From Apopatosoma sp963618495 (GTDB taxonomy: Bacteria > Bacillota > Clostridia > Oscillospirales > CAG-272), in NCBI GenBank assembly GCA_963618495.1, contig CAVESF010000004.1:1-64000 (forward strand): a DNA stretch of 64,000 bases. The letters run 5' to 3'. The notes beneath the pieces were generated by a model. That model saw nothing but the letters and a program-made list of their open reading frames with translations, searched no databases and had not been told where the DNA came from. Made by a program: the position numbers and the translations under genes. This document shows positions 24,232 through 33,790 of the stretch, piece after piece (position 1 is the stretch's first letter; the number at the start of each line of letters is the position of its first letter).

Positions 24232-27200
24232 ATGAAAAACTTCAAGAGAATTCTTGCACTTGTTCTTACACTGATGTTCATTGTAGGTTCATGTGCAAGT
24301 CTGTCTGCTTACTCCGGCACGAGCAAGTGGTATGGAAAAGCCGTTAACTGGATTGAATCCACAGGCATCGATACCATCGGTTCTACTGCCGACAAGGAAA
24401 TAGACAGAAACACATTCGCTATGTGGATCGCAAAGATTGAGTCTACATTCGTAGATGACAAGCTTTGGGACGACAAAACCGATTCCACCTCTTTCGCTGA
24501 CGTTACAGCCGGCGATCACTACTATGCAGCTATTGCATATGCAGAAGAGAGTGGTTTCATCCAGGGTGACGGCGACGGCAACTTCCGTCCCAACGACTCC
24601 ATTTCATTCGCAGAAGCGTGTGCTATCATCACCCGTGTAATGGGCTATGATGAATTCTTCGAGTCATACTATGGCGCAGACCGCTCAAAGTATGCTACAT
24701 ACGATGAATGGTACAAGGCTAACTGGAAATACAACTACATCAGAGTTGCTGAGCTTCGTTGCAAGGCAATCGATGCTACTTTTGTTTCCAACGTCGGCAA
24801 GTATGTACCTGAGCACAAGCTCACAAAGGGTCAGGCAGCTTACCTGCTCTACACACTCGCTACAAACGGCGCAAACGTAAGACACAACGGTTACGACATG
24901 GGCTACAAGCTCGGCGCAACACTTCCTTCCATCAAGGTTACAGCAGTTGTCAAGACGCTTGCAAGAAAGCCGCTCAGCAGCAAGCAGCTTCAGGGTTGGA
25001 TCTCCGGCGGTTACGGCGCTCCCGTTAACGCTCAGGTTACAAAGTCCCTCACATGGACTGCTTGGTCAAGATACTGGACAGAGCGCAACTATGACGTTAA
25101 CAGCCAGGTTGTAACTCCTTACTCCAAGATTCTTGATACAACCAAGAATGTTGAGCTTCAGGTTTTCGATGGCGAAAACTTCACAAGCACAACAATCACA
25201 CTCAGCGGTACTCAGTTCCAGAAGCTCGTAAGAGTTTCTCTCGGCAAGGCTGCTAATGTCGATGTAGCAAACGAAGAAGTATTCTACCTCTTCGACTATG
25301 TTCGTGAAGGCTCCGTTCTGAACCTCACAGTTTCCGGCAACACCGTAAAATCCCTTTCTATCGCAGATAATCATATTGTAGACACATACCGCGTTCTCGC
25401 CGGTACTACAAACCTTGATTACTACCTCAACGGTCTTGCCAACAGCTACGGCACAGCAAACAACAATGCAGCTCTTCCCACAGCTTACAATGCTGAAAAG
25501 GACGTAACATCATGGAGCGGCAATACCCTCACATTCCAGGGCACAGCTTACACACTCCGTGCAAAGGGCTCCAACTACTCGGGTAGCTCCAATGAAATCA
25601 AGGTATACGGCTATGAGAAGGTAGGCGTATCCAAGGTTGAAAGCGGCGTTACATACGACAAGTACTACACAATCGGTACAGGCGAAGTAGTTTGGGTTCA
25701 GCGTGGCACAACACCTGCCTCTAACCTCGGCAAGTGGCTCGAAAAGGGCAACCTCGTTCAGCTCACAGCTGCTGAAGCAAAGGCTCAGCTCATCAACGCC
25801 GCACAGGGCGAAGTTGAAGCTGTATTCTCCGATATGGACGGCGACGGCAAGTATGATGTTGCTGTTGTAACAAACTATGACGCATTCTTCATCGAGGATG
25901 ATTGCGAAAACATCGTCGGTGGCGGTGCTGAAAACAAGCCGAACGGTGATCCTAACCACTATGCAAAGGGTGTTCCCAGCGCAGGTGCTGTTATCATCAA
26001 CCAGACAGTCGGCAGCGACGGCGTATTCAACACAGACGCATGGACGCTTGACGCAAGCAAGCCTACAAACAAGGTTCAGCTTATCTTCAACGTATCCGAT
26101 CGTCACGGCGCGTCCGGTATCCTTCTTAACCAGTGGTATCAGGGCTTCCGCGCTACACTTAACCTCGGTACAGGCGCTATCGACGTTCTCAGCTATGCAA
26201 GCGGCTACATCCAGGATGTTCTCGCAGAGGCTGACAACGGCTACTACACGGTATCTATCCCTGTAGCTAAGACAGACGCTGAAACAGGCGCTACAACCAT
26301 CGAGTACAAGGTTGCATACCTGCCCGCTTTCGGTTATGTTCCCACATCTCAGACAGTTTCTTACAGCCTCTCGGGTGCTACTGCTAGCATCACAGTAGGC
26401 TCCAAGACATGGATGAGCTACGTTACAGATTTCTATAAGACAAACTTCGGTTATGCTTATAAGACTGCTGACGGCAAGAGCTATGTTTACACAGACGCTG
26501 CCGGCACAAACGAGTACACAAGTGCCAACCTCTACACTGCAGGCGATGCATTTGTATACGACGGCAAGGTTGTTACAGCTGCTGAAAAGGCAACTATACT
26601 TGCCAAGATTTCCTATGCTAAGACAACCGACGTAAACGACCTCTACTACAGCAAGACAACTGATACAGAGCTCGTTTCCGGCAAGACATACTACACATGG
26701 GACGGCGCTGCTTATGCAGCAGTTGCTACACCCGATGTGGCAGATATCGCTACTTACTATGAGTACGCAGTAAAGACATACTATGTATTTGCAGACGCTG
26801 AAACAAATACATATCAGGCAGTAGCAACTCCTGTTAAGGAAGACCTCAGCAAGTACTATGTGCTTGTTCAGGAATCCGCAGACGCCTTCACAGCTATCAC
26901 GCTCAAGACACTCACAGGTGTTGAAGGCTTCACAACAGATACAGACGTTATCGAAGACCAGGGCTACTCTTGGGCAAGAATAATCCTTGATCCCAGCGAT
27001 GCAGGTATCTACAAGGCAGCTGATGCAGAATCCGTTCGCGCAATGGTATCCGCATGGGTAAACAACAAGTACATCAACTATGTTCTTGATGCAAATGACA
27101 GAATCATCCTTGCTAAGTCCGCTGCTGCCGATAACGGCAGAGGCTTCGTAGTAAGCGTTGAGAAGTCCGCTGACAACAACACATACAAGGTAAACCTTGC

Positions 27201-29826
27201 TAAGACAGGCACATACAAGTCTGTAAACAATGTTTACTACTCCACAGCTTCTACATTTGCAGATGTAACAGGCATGATCAGCGCTGGTTACGGCTCTGAT
27301 GCAATCAAGGCTAAGTATCTGGCTGATCCTAGAAACGGCAACGTCTGGTACATAACAGCCGGCTACGGCGGTCTCGCATCCGCTTCTTACTTCAATGAAA
27401 CACAGCTTATGAACGGTCTGAAGAGCGCTCTCGGCAACAAGAATGCTACAACATTCGCAGCTGCTGCTCAGGGTATCATCTCCAGCTCCAACGTTCAGAA
27501 CTACAGCGGTGCTACATCGCTCACAACATACAATGTAAGAGCTTCCGCTTCTACAATCTGGGATGTTGCAAACGCAGCTACATACCGTGCAATCTACGGC
27601 GGCAGCGTTGCTCACGACCTCACAATAGGCGACAAGGTTACAGCTCAGAACTTCTACTATGTCACAATGACAAAGGAAACAGGTTCCTACAGCGTAATGA
27701 GACTTTCCACAGGTGACACAGCACAGTCCAGCTCCGAAGCACGCGCATATCAGGTAATCTACCACTGGACTGAGTGGAGAGATCTCGATGGCGACGGCGT
27801 ATACGAATGGACTGCACAGCCCACTCACGGTCTGTCCAATTCCTGGAGAAACAGAAACTACTACTGGAAAGTATCCGTTTCCGCTGGTGAAGCATCTGAC
27901 CTTGCATGGCCGAACGCAGGCATCTCGGTAACGCTTGATTCCACAAAGACAGATCCTTTCTATGTAGCTATGGTATCCGCTTCTTCGCTCTTCGTAGAAG
28001 GCAAGACATACTACACCTACAATTCCGATAACGGAACATACTCCGTTGTTGCTAACCCTGCAGCTGCAGATATCGGAACATACTACGAGAAGGTTCTTAA
28101 CAAGACTGTAGGTCTCACAGCTGCTGAAACAACAGCTGCTAAGAATATCGCTAAGTCCGCTATGGACGCATTCGTAGCTAAGTACTCCTATGTAGTAGTT
28201 ACTACAGAGTCCAAGGGCTACAACCCCGAGTACATTACCAAGAGCTACAGCAGCGGCAAGTACACATTCGAGGTTGAGTTCACAACAGCTTCTCAGGTTA
28301 CAACAGCAACAACTTACAAGCCGTATCCTGTAAAGGCTAACGACGGTCAGTATGTAATGGTTTACGATTCAGAAGGCGCTGTCGTTAAGGGCGACGCTCT
28401 CGTAGCAGAGAATATGACAAAGACAAGCGGCACAAAGACTATCGCAGGCACAACAAAGAACTGGGTATACTACTCATTCAATGGCGTGATCTACGCAGAA
28501 CTTGAACCCGCTACAAGCTTCAGCTACATCAAGGCTGACGGCACAGTAAACTATGTTGCTTTCAACAATGCAAATGCAGCAGTTGAACTTGCAAACAAGA
28601 AGCTCTCCGCTTATCCGAAAGCAAATACTTCTTCCATGACAATGTTCAAGTCCATCAGAGCTATGGATAAGAACGAGTCCGGCTTCGTTCCCGGCTACTA
28701 CATGGTAACTCTCGCAAGCGATCCTACCACAGAACTCAAGATTGCAGGCTCTACAAGCGTAACGGTTATGACGCCCAGCAATTCTGCAGGCAAGGTTGTC
28801 GGCAGCACAACAACATTCAAGAACTTCGTTGCTTCCGGCAGTGCTCTCTTTGCTACAAGAGTACAGATCGCAGTATCCGCTGACCTCAAGACTATCACCA
28901 ATATCACAGTTATCGGTGAGTTCAAGGGTGAGCAGCCTGTAACACCTGATAGCAAGACAGGTACAATTGTATACGTTGGTTCCGACGCTACAACAGTACT
29001 CAATGCAGATGAAACAGGCACATCCTACATCGTAAAGACAGACAGATCCGCGTATGCCCTCGACGGCTCCGAATTCGGTCCTGTTTACTACGAGTATGAT
29101 ACAACAAGCTCGAGCTTCAAGGCAGAAGACCTTAAGTTCATCGTAACGCCCGGCTCATTCTACAAGGTTGACAAGAACGGTAAGATCCTTGCTAACCTCG
29201 GCAGCATGTTCGGTACGTCTACGGTTTCCAAGTCCAATGTCCTTGTTGGCACAACAACATACAGCTACACATATAACCTCGCTAAGTTCGAGAACAAGCT
29301 CGACAAGAACTTCTTCGGCACAGCGGTTATTACCAGCGTAACAGGCGGTAAGATCCTTGCTACAGTTGACGGTGAGAAGAATGTTGATATCACAGGCTGG
29401 AACGTTAAGTTCATCTACACAGACCTCGACGCTACAAAGCTTTACGTTGCTGAAGACAACACAAATGTAGGCGTAGCAGCATTCAACGAAATCGTTAGCG
29501 GTACTGAAGCTAAGTACAATGCAGCAGCTCTCGCTAAGAAGGTTTACGAAGCAGCAAGAGACGGCGGTGTTCTCTCCGCAGCTACAGTTGCTAAGTACAA
29601 AGAGGCTTATGAGACAGCAGTTGCTGATCTCGAGACAGCTAAGGAAGCTGCACTCGCTAAGATGAATGGTCAGTTCTGGAGTACATCCACCGTTGAGTCT
29701 TCCGCTATCAAGCGTTACCTTGACAGCGCTAAGTACACATACGGTATGGGCGACCCGACACTCACATTCACTTACCTGAACATCAACGATACATACTATG
29801 TAATCGTTCCTTCCTTCTCTAAATAA
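24232..29826 (+). CDS. giant SLH-domain cell-surface protein
   Basis: A 1,864-residue exported protein starting at ATG 24232, eight bases after CAGGAGGAAT. A signal peptide (about 1-26, MKNFKRILALVLTLMFIVGS) is followed by S-layer homology repeats (about 35-215); the clearest has FADVTAGDHYYAAIAYAEE and DGNFRPNDSISFAEACAII. SLH domains hold proteins to secondary cell-wall polymer. The rest is Thr/Ser/Tyr/Lys-rich, beta-type sequence without a catalytic motif I know. Tyrosine-rich modules of the form GKTYYTYxxx...YY occur at about 803-878 and 1242-1290. Codon use differs from the neighbours (AAG for Lys, ACA, GCT), as in highly expressed genes. It may be the main S-layer protein; two promoters with WalR-type operators precede it. 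Confidence 0.9.
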   Translation: MKNFKRILALVLTLMFIVGSCASLSAYSGTSKWYGKAVNWIESTGIDTIGSTADKEIDRNTFAMWIAKIESTFVDDKLWDDKTDSTSFADVTAGDHYYAAIAYAEESGFIQGDGDGNFRPNDSISFAEACAIITRVMGYDEFFESYYGADRSKYATYDEWYKANWKYNYIRVAELRCKAIDATFVSNVGKYVPEHKLTKGQAAYLLYTLATNGANVRHNGYDMGYKLGATLPSIKVTAVVKTLARKPLSSKQLQGWISGGYGAPVNAQVTKSLTWTAWSRYWTERNYDVNSQVVTPYSKILDTTKNVELQVFDGENFTSTTITLSGTQFQKLVRVSLGKAANVDVANEEVFYLFDYVREGSVLNLTVSGNTVKSLSIADNHIVDTYRVLAGTTNLDYYLNGLANSYGTANNNAALPTAYNAEKDVTSWSGNTLTFQGTAYTLRAKGSNYSGSSNEIKVYGYEKVGVSKVESGVTYDKYYTIGTGEVVWVQRGTTPASNLGKWLEKGNLVQLTAAEAKAQLINAAQGEVEAVFSDMDGDGKYDVAVVTNYDAFFIEDDCENIVGGGAENKPNGDPNHYAKGVPSAGAVIINQTVGSDGVFNTDAWTLDASKPTNKVQLIFNVSDRHGASGILLNQWYQGFRATLNLGTGAIDVLSYASGYIQDVLAEADNGYYTVSIPVAKTDAETGATTIEYKVAYLPAFGYVPTSQTVSYSLSGATASITVGSKTWMSYVTDFYKTNFGYAYKTADGKSYVYTDAAGTNEYTSANLYTAGDAFVYDGKVVTAAEKATILAKISYAKTTDVNDLYYSKTTDTELVSGKTYYTWDGAAYAAVATPDVADIATYYEYAVKTYYVFADAETNTYQAVATPVKEDLSKYYVLVQESADAFTAITLKTLTGVEGFTTDTDVIEDQGYSWARIILDPSDAGIYKAADAESVRAMVSAWVNNKYINYVLDANDRIILAKSAAADNGRGFVVSVEKSADNNTYKVNLAKTGTYKSVNNVYYSTASTFADVTGMISAGYGSDAIKAKYLADPRNGNVWYITAGYGGLASASYFNETQLMNGLKSALGNKNATTFAAAAQGIISSSNVQNYSGATSLTTYNVRASASTIWDVANAATYRAIYGGSVAHDLTIGDKVTAQNFYYVTMTKETGSYSVMRLSTGDTAQSSSEARAYQVIYHWTEWRDLDGDGVYEWTAQPTHGLSNSWRNRNYYWKVSVSAGEASDLAWPNAGISVTLDSTKTDPFYVAMVSASSLFVEGKTYYTYNSDNGTYSVVANPAAADIGTYYEKVLNKTVGLTAAETTAAKNIAKSAMDAFVAKYSYVVVTTESKGYNPEYITKSYSSGKYTFEVEFTTASQVTTATTYKPYPVKANDGQYVMVYDSEGAVVKGDALVAENMTKTSGTKTIAGTTKNWVYYSFNGVIYAELEPATSFSYIKADGTVNYVAFNNANAAVELANKKLSAYPKANTSSMTMFKSIRAMDKNESGFVPGYYMVTLASDPTTELKIAGSTSVTVMTPSNSAGKVVGSTTTFKNFVASGSALFATRVQIAVSADLKTITNITVIGEFKGEQPVTPDSKTGTIVYVGSDATTVLNADETGTSYIVKTDRSAYALDGSEFGPVYYEYDTTSSSFKAEDLKFIVTPGSFYKVDKNGKILANLGSMFGTSTVSKSNVLVGTTTYSYTYNLAKFENKLDKNFFGTAVITSVTGGKILATVDGEKNVDITGWNVKFIYTDLDATKLYVAEDNTNVGVAAFNEIVSGTEAKYNAAALAKKVYEAARDGGVLSAATVAKYKEAYETAVADLETAKEAALAKMNGQFWSTSTVESSAIKRYLDSAKYTYGMGDPTLTFTYLNINDTYYVIVPSFSK

Positions 29827-29852
29827 TAGTATTCCTGAATAACTGAATACCG

Positions 29853-29883
29853 AAAGAGACCACCCTCGGGTGGTCTCTTTTTC
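29853..29883 (+). terminator. terminator of the surface protein
   Basis: Perfect 13-bp stem AAAGAGACCACCC/GGGTGGTCTCTTT with a 2-nt gap in the loop centre and a T run, fitting a strongly expressed gene. Confidence 0.95.
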
Positions 29884-29983
29884 CTGCTGTATCGGGATTT
29901 TTCCGCATCTTTCCAAAGCTTTCGTTTCGGGCGAAAACTTAAATTTCGGCGCGAAATTTCACAATCTTGAGTAAAATCGCATA

Positions 29984-30016
29984 CAAAAAAGGCAGGGGAG
30001 ATCCTGCCTTTTTGTA
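29984..30016 (-). terminator. bidirectional terminator by the DUF4364 gene
   Basis: Stem AAAAAAGGCAGG/CCTGCCTTTTT with A and T runs on both sides. It lies 10 nt beyond the stop codon of the minus-strand gene and can back up the terminator of the surface protein. Confidence 0.88.
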
Positions 30017-30025
30017 TTATTCATT

Positions 30026-30583
30026 TTATTCATCGATTTCGGGTGCGAGATAATTTACTTCTCCCGAGAAAAGTCCGAGCATTCCGCGATAGATAAACTC
30101 CGCATTTTCATCGAAATGATATTTGAGTCTTTCCGCCTGCCGCCGCGTTTCAAAAACAAACGAAGTTTCCATATATGCGCATGTGGAATCCGCTATCTTG
30201 CAGACAAGGCGATAGCGCCCGTCGCCCGTTTCCTCTATATAAGAAGAGGGCTTGCTGCCTCTTCGCTTGAAGCTGAGCAACTGCACCGCACTGCGAAAGC
30301 TTTTCTCTCTTATCTGCGGCAAAAGCGTACTTTGGAGCGTGCGTGCGGCGATAATTCCCTCATGCGTTATATTGTAAAGCACACTCCTGCCGAAATGTAT
30401 CTTATCGACAGCGCCTGCCTCCACAAGCTCACACAGACAATCCATAAAATCAAACTGATTTACAAATTCATCCTCCATTATGATGTCGTTGAGCGTGATG
30501 ATATCTATCGGCTTGCCTATATTCATGAGAAGATAAAGTATAAAAATTTTAACATCGGTTTTTTCTTTGAGCTGTAATGCCAT
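30026..30583 (-). CDS. DUF4364 family protein
   Basis: A 185-residue protein of the DUF4364 family found across Clostridia. The first 90 residues have the pattern of a winged helix (VKIFILYLLMNIGKPIDIITL, then a wing ending NITHEGIIAARTL), and the second half is a mixed alpha/beta region. It is likely a DNA-binding regulator but no target is known. A GGGAGGTG site precedes the ATG on the minus strand. It is a single-gene unit between the surface protein and the alpha-mannosidase. Confidence 0.85.
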   Translation of the reverse strand: MALQLKEKTDVKIFILYLLMNIGKPIDIITLNDIIMEDEFVNQFDFMDCLCELVEAGAVDKIHFGRSVLYNITHEGIIAARTLQSTLLPQIREKSFRSAVQLLSFKRRGSKPSSYIEETGDGRYRLVCKIADSTCAYMETSFVFETRRQAERLKYHFDENAEFIYRGMLGLFSGEVNYLAPEIDE

Positions 30584-30679
30584 TTTTACACACCTCCCTC
30601 GGTATGTTTCTATTCTATCACAAAACGGATGAAAAGTACATAGCCGTGCGGAAAAATTTATATATATTTCATTTTTCTC

Positions 30680-30708
30680 TTGAAAGCGGCGACGGATTAT
30701 GGTACAAT
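30680..30708 (+). promoter_or_regulatory. promoter of the alpha-mannosidase
   Basis: TTGAAA (30680-30685), 17 bp, TACAAT (30703-30708), with an extended -10 TGG. It lies 39 bp before the start codon. Confidence 0.75.
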
Positions 30709-30746
30709 CACTATGTATAAAATATATTTTGAAAGGTAATTCCTAT

Positions 30747-33242
30747 ATGAATAATCTTCATCTTATCTGTAATGCACATATTGACCCCGTATGGCTTTGG
30801 GAAATAGAGGAGGGAATAGCAGAAACGCTTTCCACTTTCCGCGTTGCCGCGGATTTCTGCGATGATTATGACGGGTTCATTTTCTGCCATAATGAAGCCA
30901 TGCTTTATGAATGGGTAGAGGAAAACGACCCGCAGCTTTTCTCCCGTATACAGAAGCTTGTGGGCGAGGGCAAATGGCATATCATGGGCGGCTGGTATCT
31001 CCAGCCCGATTGCAATCTCCCCTCGGGCGAAAGCTTTGTCCGTCAGATCCTCGCGGGCAAATATTATTTCCTCGATAAATTCGGCGTAGAGCCGAAAACG
31101 GCAATAAATTTCGACGCTTTCGGTCATACGCGCGGTCTTGTCGAAATAATGAAAAAGGCAGGCTATGATTCATATATTTTCTGCCGTCCCGAACCGGATA
31201 TGATAGACCTGCCCGCCGAGGATTTCGAATGGGTCGGTTTCTCCGGCTCAAAGATTGCCTGCCACCGCGCATATAATTCATATGAATCGCATCGCGGCGA
31301 GGCTGACGAAAAAATAAAGGGCTGGATGGAAAAGAACCGCGGCAAGTCCGTCGGCATGGTGCTCTGGGGTATCGGAAATCACGGCGGCGGTCCCTCCCGC
31401 ATCGACTATGAAAAGATAGCCGAGCTTGCCGAAAAGGAAAAGGAATTTCATCTCATGCATTCCGTTCCCGAGGCATATTTTGCGGAGCTTGCCGAAAAAG
31501 AACCGGATCTTCCCGAATATTCGGGACTGATGAATCCCCGTTATACAGGCTGCTACACAACGCAGATGCGTATCAAAACGATACACAGAAAGCTTGAAAA
31601 CGAGCTTTATATGACAGAGAAAATGGCGGCGCATGCTTTCATGGCAGGTGTGATGGATTATCCCGCAGACAAGATAAAGGTAGCCACAAAAGACCTTATG
31701 CTCATAGAATTTCATGATATTCTCCCAGGTTCCGCTATCGCCGCTGTCGAGGAATATTCGCTCGGCGTTGCGGGACACGGGCTCAAAGAACTGCGCGATA
31801 TCAAGATTCGTGCATTCCTTGCGCTCTGCTCCGACAAGAAAAAGGCGGCAGACGGCGAAATCCCTGTTTTTGTCTACAATCCGCATCCTTTCGAGGTCAG
31901 AGAGACTGTTCAGGTTGAATATCAGCTTCCTGACCAGAATAAAAAGCCCGCGCTCTATGCGCTCCCTCATGTCTATGAAAACGGTGTGGAGATTTCCTCT
32001 CAGCGCGAGCATGAGGCTTCAAACTTCAATGTAGACTGGCGTATCCGCAGTGTCTTTGGCGCTACCCTTGCTCCCGGTCAGATGAAGCGCTTTGATATAA
32101 AGATTGAGCTTATCCCGACGCCTGCCGCACTCGCTCAGCCTGAGGGCGATACCTTCACCTTTGATAACGGCGAGATGCGCGTAGTGATAAATATGAATAC
32201 AGGTCTTGTGGACAGTTACACGGCAAACGGCATAACGGGACTGTTTTCCGAGTCGCTCAAGCCACTTGCCATCAAGGATGATGAAAATTCATGGGCGCAT
32301 AAGGAAAAGGCTTTCCGCGAGGTAAAGGGCGAATTTGCTCTCATGGAAGCAAAGGAAGCCGCCGATTTCTCGGGCATCATCAACGGTGAAACGCCGCGTG
32401 CCGTCCGCCTCATCGAGGATGGCGCCGTCCGCACGATAATCGAAGCGCTCTATAAATATCACGATTCATTCATATGCCGCAGATATATCCTGCCAAAGCA
32501 CGGCACGGCGATAACGGTAAACGACAAGGTTTACTGGAATGAGAAGATGACGATGCTCAAGCTTTCGCTGAAAACCGAGAAATATGATACCTTCATTGGT
32601 CAGCAGGCATACGGCAGCGAAAAACTGATCACAAACGGAAACGAAATGGTCAGTCAGAAATGGAATATCCTATCGGGCGATAAAAATGCGATTTCCGTTA
32701 TCAATTCCTCGACCTACGGCTCGGATTATCTCGATGGCGAATACCGCATCACAATGCTCCGCAGTCCCGGATATTCCGCGGGCAAGAGCGATTTTTCCGT
32801 GCGCAAGCCGTATATCATGGAGCAGGACAGATTTTCGCCTTTCATAGACCAGGGCGAGCATGATTATACATTTGTTATCTGCGCAGGCGAAAAGGCGGAG
32901 CGCTATGCAAAAATAGAGCGCGAAGCGATGGCACTCGCCGAGAAGCCGATGGCTCTCTCATTCTTCCCGATAGGCTGTGAAAAGGAAAAAGAGAATACTA
33001 TTCCCGCTTTTGCAAAGCTTTCCGATGATGTCATCACGCTTGCCGTATTCAAAAAGGCAGAGAAGAGCGACGATTCTGTTATCCGTCTCTTCAATCCGAC
33101 GGCAGAAGCGCGCAAAACAGTGCTGACTCTTCCCGCGATAGGCTTTGAAAAAGAGTTTACTCTCGGCGCATATGAATTCAAGACGGTGAAAATAAATCTC
33201 GCGACAAAGACCGTCATCGAAACAGACCTTACGGAGAGATAA
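30747..33242 (+). CDS. alpha-mannosidase, GH38
   Basis: An 831-residue glycoside hydrolase of family 38, which removes alpha-linked mannose with the aid of a metal ion. The zinc-binding start is NAHIDPVWLW (His 11, Asp 13); the second zinc Asp and nucleophile region is NFDAFGHTRG (about 122); EFHDILPGSAI (about 321) is typical. A central three-helix bundle and C-terminal beta domains follow. ATG 30747 has GAAAGGT ten bases upstream. No signal peptide is seen, so it probably acts on imported mannosides in the cytoplasm. A tiny ORF follows within 4 nt. Confidence 0.95.
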   Translation: MNNLHLICNAHIDPVWLWEIEEGIAETLSTFRVAADFCDDYDGFIFCHNEAMLYEWVEENDPQLFSRIQKLVGEGKWHIMGGWYLQPDCNLPSGESFVRQILAGKYYFLDKFGVEPKTAINFDAFGHTRGLVEIMKKAGYDSYIFCRPEPDMIDLPAEDFEWVGFSGSKIACHRAYNSYESHRGEADEKIKGWMEKNRGKSVGMVLWGIGNHGGGPSRIDYEKIAELAEKEKEFHLMHSVPEAYFAELAEKEPDLPEYSGLMNPRYTGCYTTQMRIKTIHRKLENELYMTEKMAAHAFMAGVMDYPADKIKVATKDLMLIEFHDILPGSAIAAVEEYSLGVAGHGLKELRDIKIRAFLALCSDKKKAADGEIPVFVYNPHPFEVRETVQVEYQLPDQNKKPALYALPHVYENGVEISSQREHEASNFNVDWRIRSVFGATLAPGQMKRFDIKIELIPTPAALAQPEGDTFTFDNGEMRVVINMNTGLVDSYTANGITGLFSESLKPLAIKDDENSWAHKEKAFREVKGEFALMEAKEAADFSGIINGETPRAVRLIEDGAVRTIIEALYKYHDSFICRRYILPKHGTAITVNDKVYWNEKMTMLKLSLKTEKYDTFIGQQAYGSEKLITNGNEMVSQKWNILSGDKNAISVINSSTYGSDYLDGEYRITMLRSPGYSAGKSDFSVRKPYIMEQDRFSPFIDQGEHDYTFVICAGEKAERYAKIEREAMALAEKPMALSFFPIGCEKEKENTIPAFAKLSDDVITLAVFKKAEKSDDSVIRLFNPTAEARKTVLTLPAIGFEKEFTLGAYEFKTVKINLATKTVIETDLTER

Positions 33243-33245
33243 TTT

Positions 33246-33404
33246 ATGCTGAAGTTGTTTAAGTGCGTTTTTGCCGCATATATGATAACCGTAGCATATG
33301 AAAAGCTTGGCGAGACGGAAAAAGCCCGCGAATATTATGATTTCGCGGCGAAAAACGGCGGAGATACATGCTTTGCTTCCGCGGCAAAAGAAAAGCTGAA
33401 ATGA
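33246..33404 (+). CDS. 52-residue TPR-like small protein
   Basis: A short gene directly after the mannosidase stop, with GGAGAG ten bases before its ATG, and a terminator after it. The product holds one TPR-like helix pair (VAYEKLGETEKAREYYDFAA), the usual pattern of paired helices with Ala, Leu, Gly and Tyr at the packing positions. It also has three cysteines or hydrophobic patches near the start (LFKCVFAAYM). Function is unknown. Support comes from spacing, ribosome site and terminator rather than a known family. Confidence 0.6.
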   Translation: MLKLFKCVFAAYMITVAYEKLGETEKAREYYDFAAKNGGDTCFASAAKEKLK

Positions 33405-33411
33405 AAAAGAG

Positions 33412-33438
33412 GAGCCGAGGCATCGCCTCGGCTCTTTG
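33412..33438 (+). terminator. terminator of the mannosidase unit
   Basis: Perfect 9-bp stem GAGCCGAGG/CCTCGGCTC with a CATCG loop and a short T run. Confidence 0.85.
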
Positions 33439-33487
33439 CGTATGTCGGTGTGTCACGCGGAAAAAGGCAACACTGAGGGAAAAAGAA

Positions 33488-33511
33488 AAAAGCACTTCGC
33501 TTGAAGTGCTT
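33488..33511 (-). terminator. terminator of tRNA-Lys
   Basis: Stem AGCACTTC/GAAGTGCT (33491-33510), starting 2 nt past the tRNA 3' end on the minus strand and followed there by TTTTTTTCTTTTT. Confidence 0.88.
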
Positions 33512-33512
33512 T

Positions 33513-33588
33513 TGGTGATCCATCGGAGAGTCGAACTCCGGACACCATGATTAAAAGTCATGTGCTCTACCTTCTGAGCTAATGGATC
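33513..33588 (-). tRNA. tRNA-Lys (anticodon TTT)
   Basis: A full 76-nt cloverleaf on the minus strand, with CCA encoded. Acceptor stem GATCCAT/ATGGATC, D arm GCTC/GAGC, anticodon stem CATGA/TCATG with loop CTTTTAA (anticodon TTT, codons AAA and AAG), five-base variable loop, and T arm CGGAG-TTCGACT-CTCCG. It has its own promoter and terminator. Confidence 0.98.
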
Positions 33589-33610
33589 GTATTCTTTTTC
33601 GTGCCTAAAT

Positions 33611-33638
33611 ATTATACCACAAAATTCGCATTTGTCAA
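33611..33638 (-). promoter_or_regulatory. promoter of tRNA-Lys
   Basis: On the minus strand TTGACA (33638-33633), 16 bp, TATAAT (33616-33611), with an extended -10 TGG. Confidence 0.85.
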
Positions 33639-33719
33639 TACATTTGGCTGTAAAAAGCGTCACATTTTTTATTTTGTACCGTTTTTTGAAATATTATCCT
33701 TATTTTTTCCCTGTTTTTA

Positions 33720-33748
33720 TTGATAAATCGGAGAAAAGGTAGTATAAT
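33720..33748 (+). promoter_or_regulatory. promoter of the YghO-like gene
   Basis: TTGATA (33720-33725), 17 bp, TATAAT (33743-33748), 43 bp before the start codon. Together with the tRNA promoter this forms a divergent promoter region. Confidence 0.75.
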
Positions 33749-33790
33749 TATATAAATAAAATCGGAAAATTTTTCCGACAGGGGGAGAAT

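Noticed and set aside
25510..27828. 772-codon open frame on the minus strand
   Set aside because: It lies wholly antisense to the surface-protein gene, is very rich in Cys and Val as expected from reversed GC-biased codons, and has no ribosome site.
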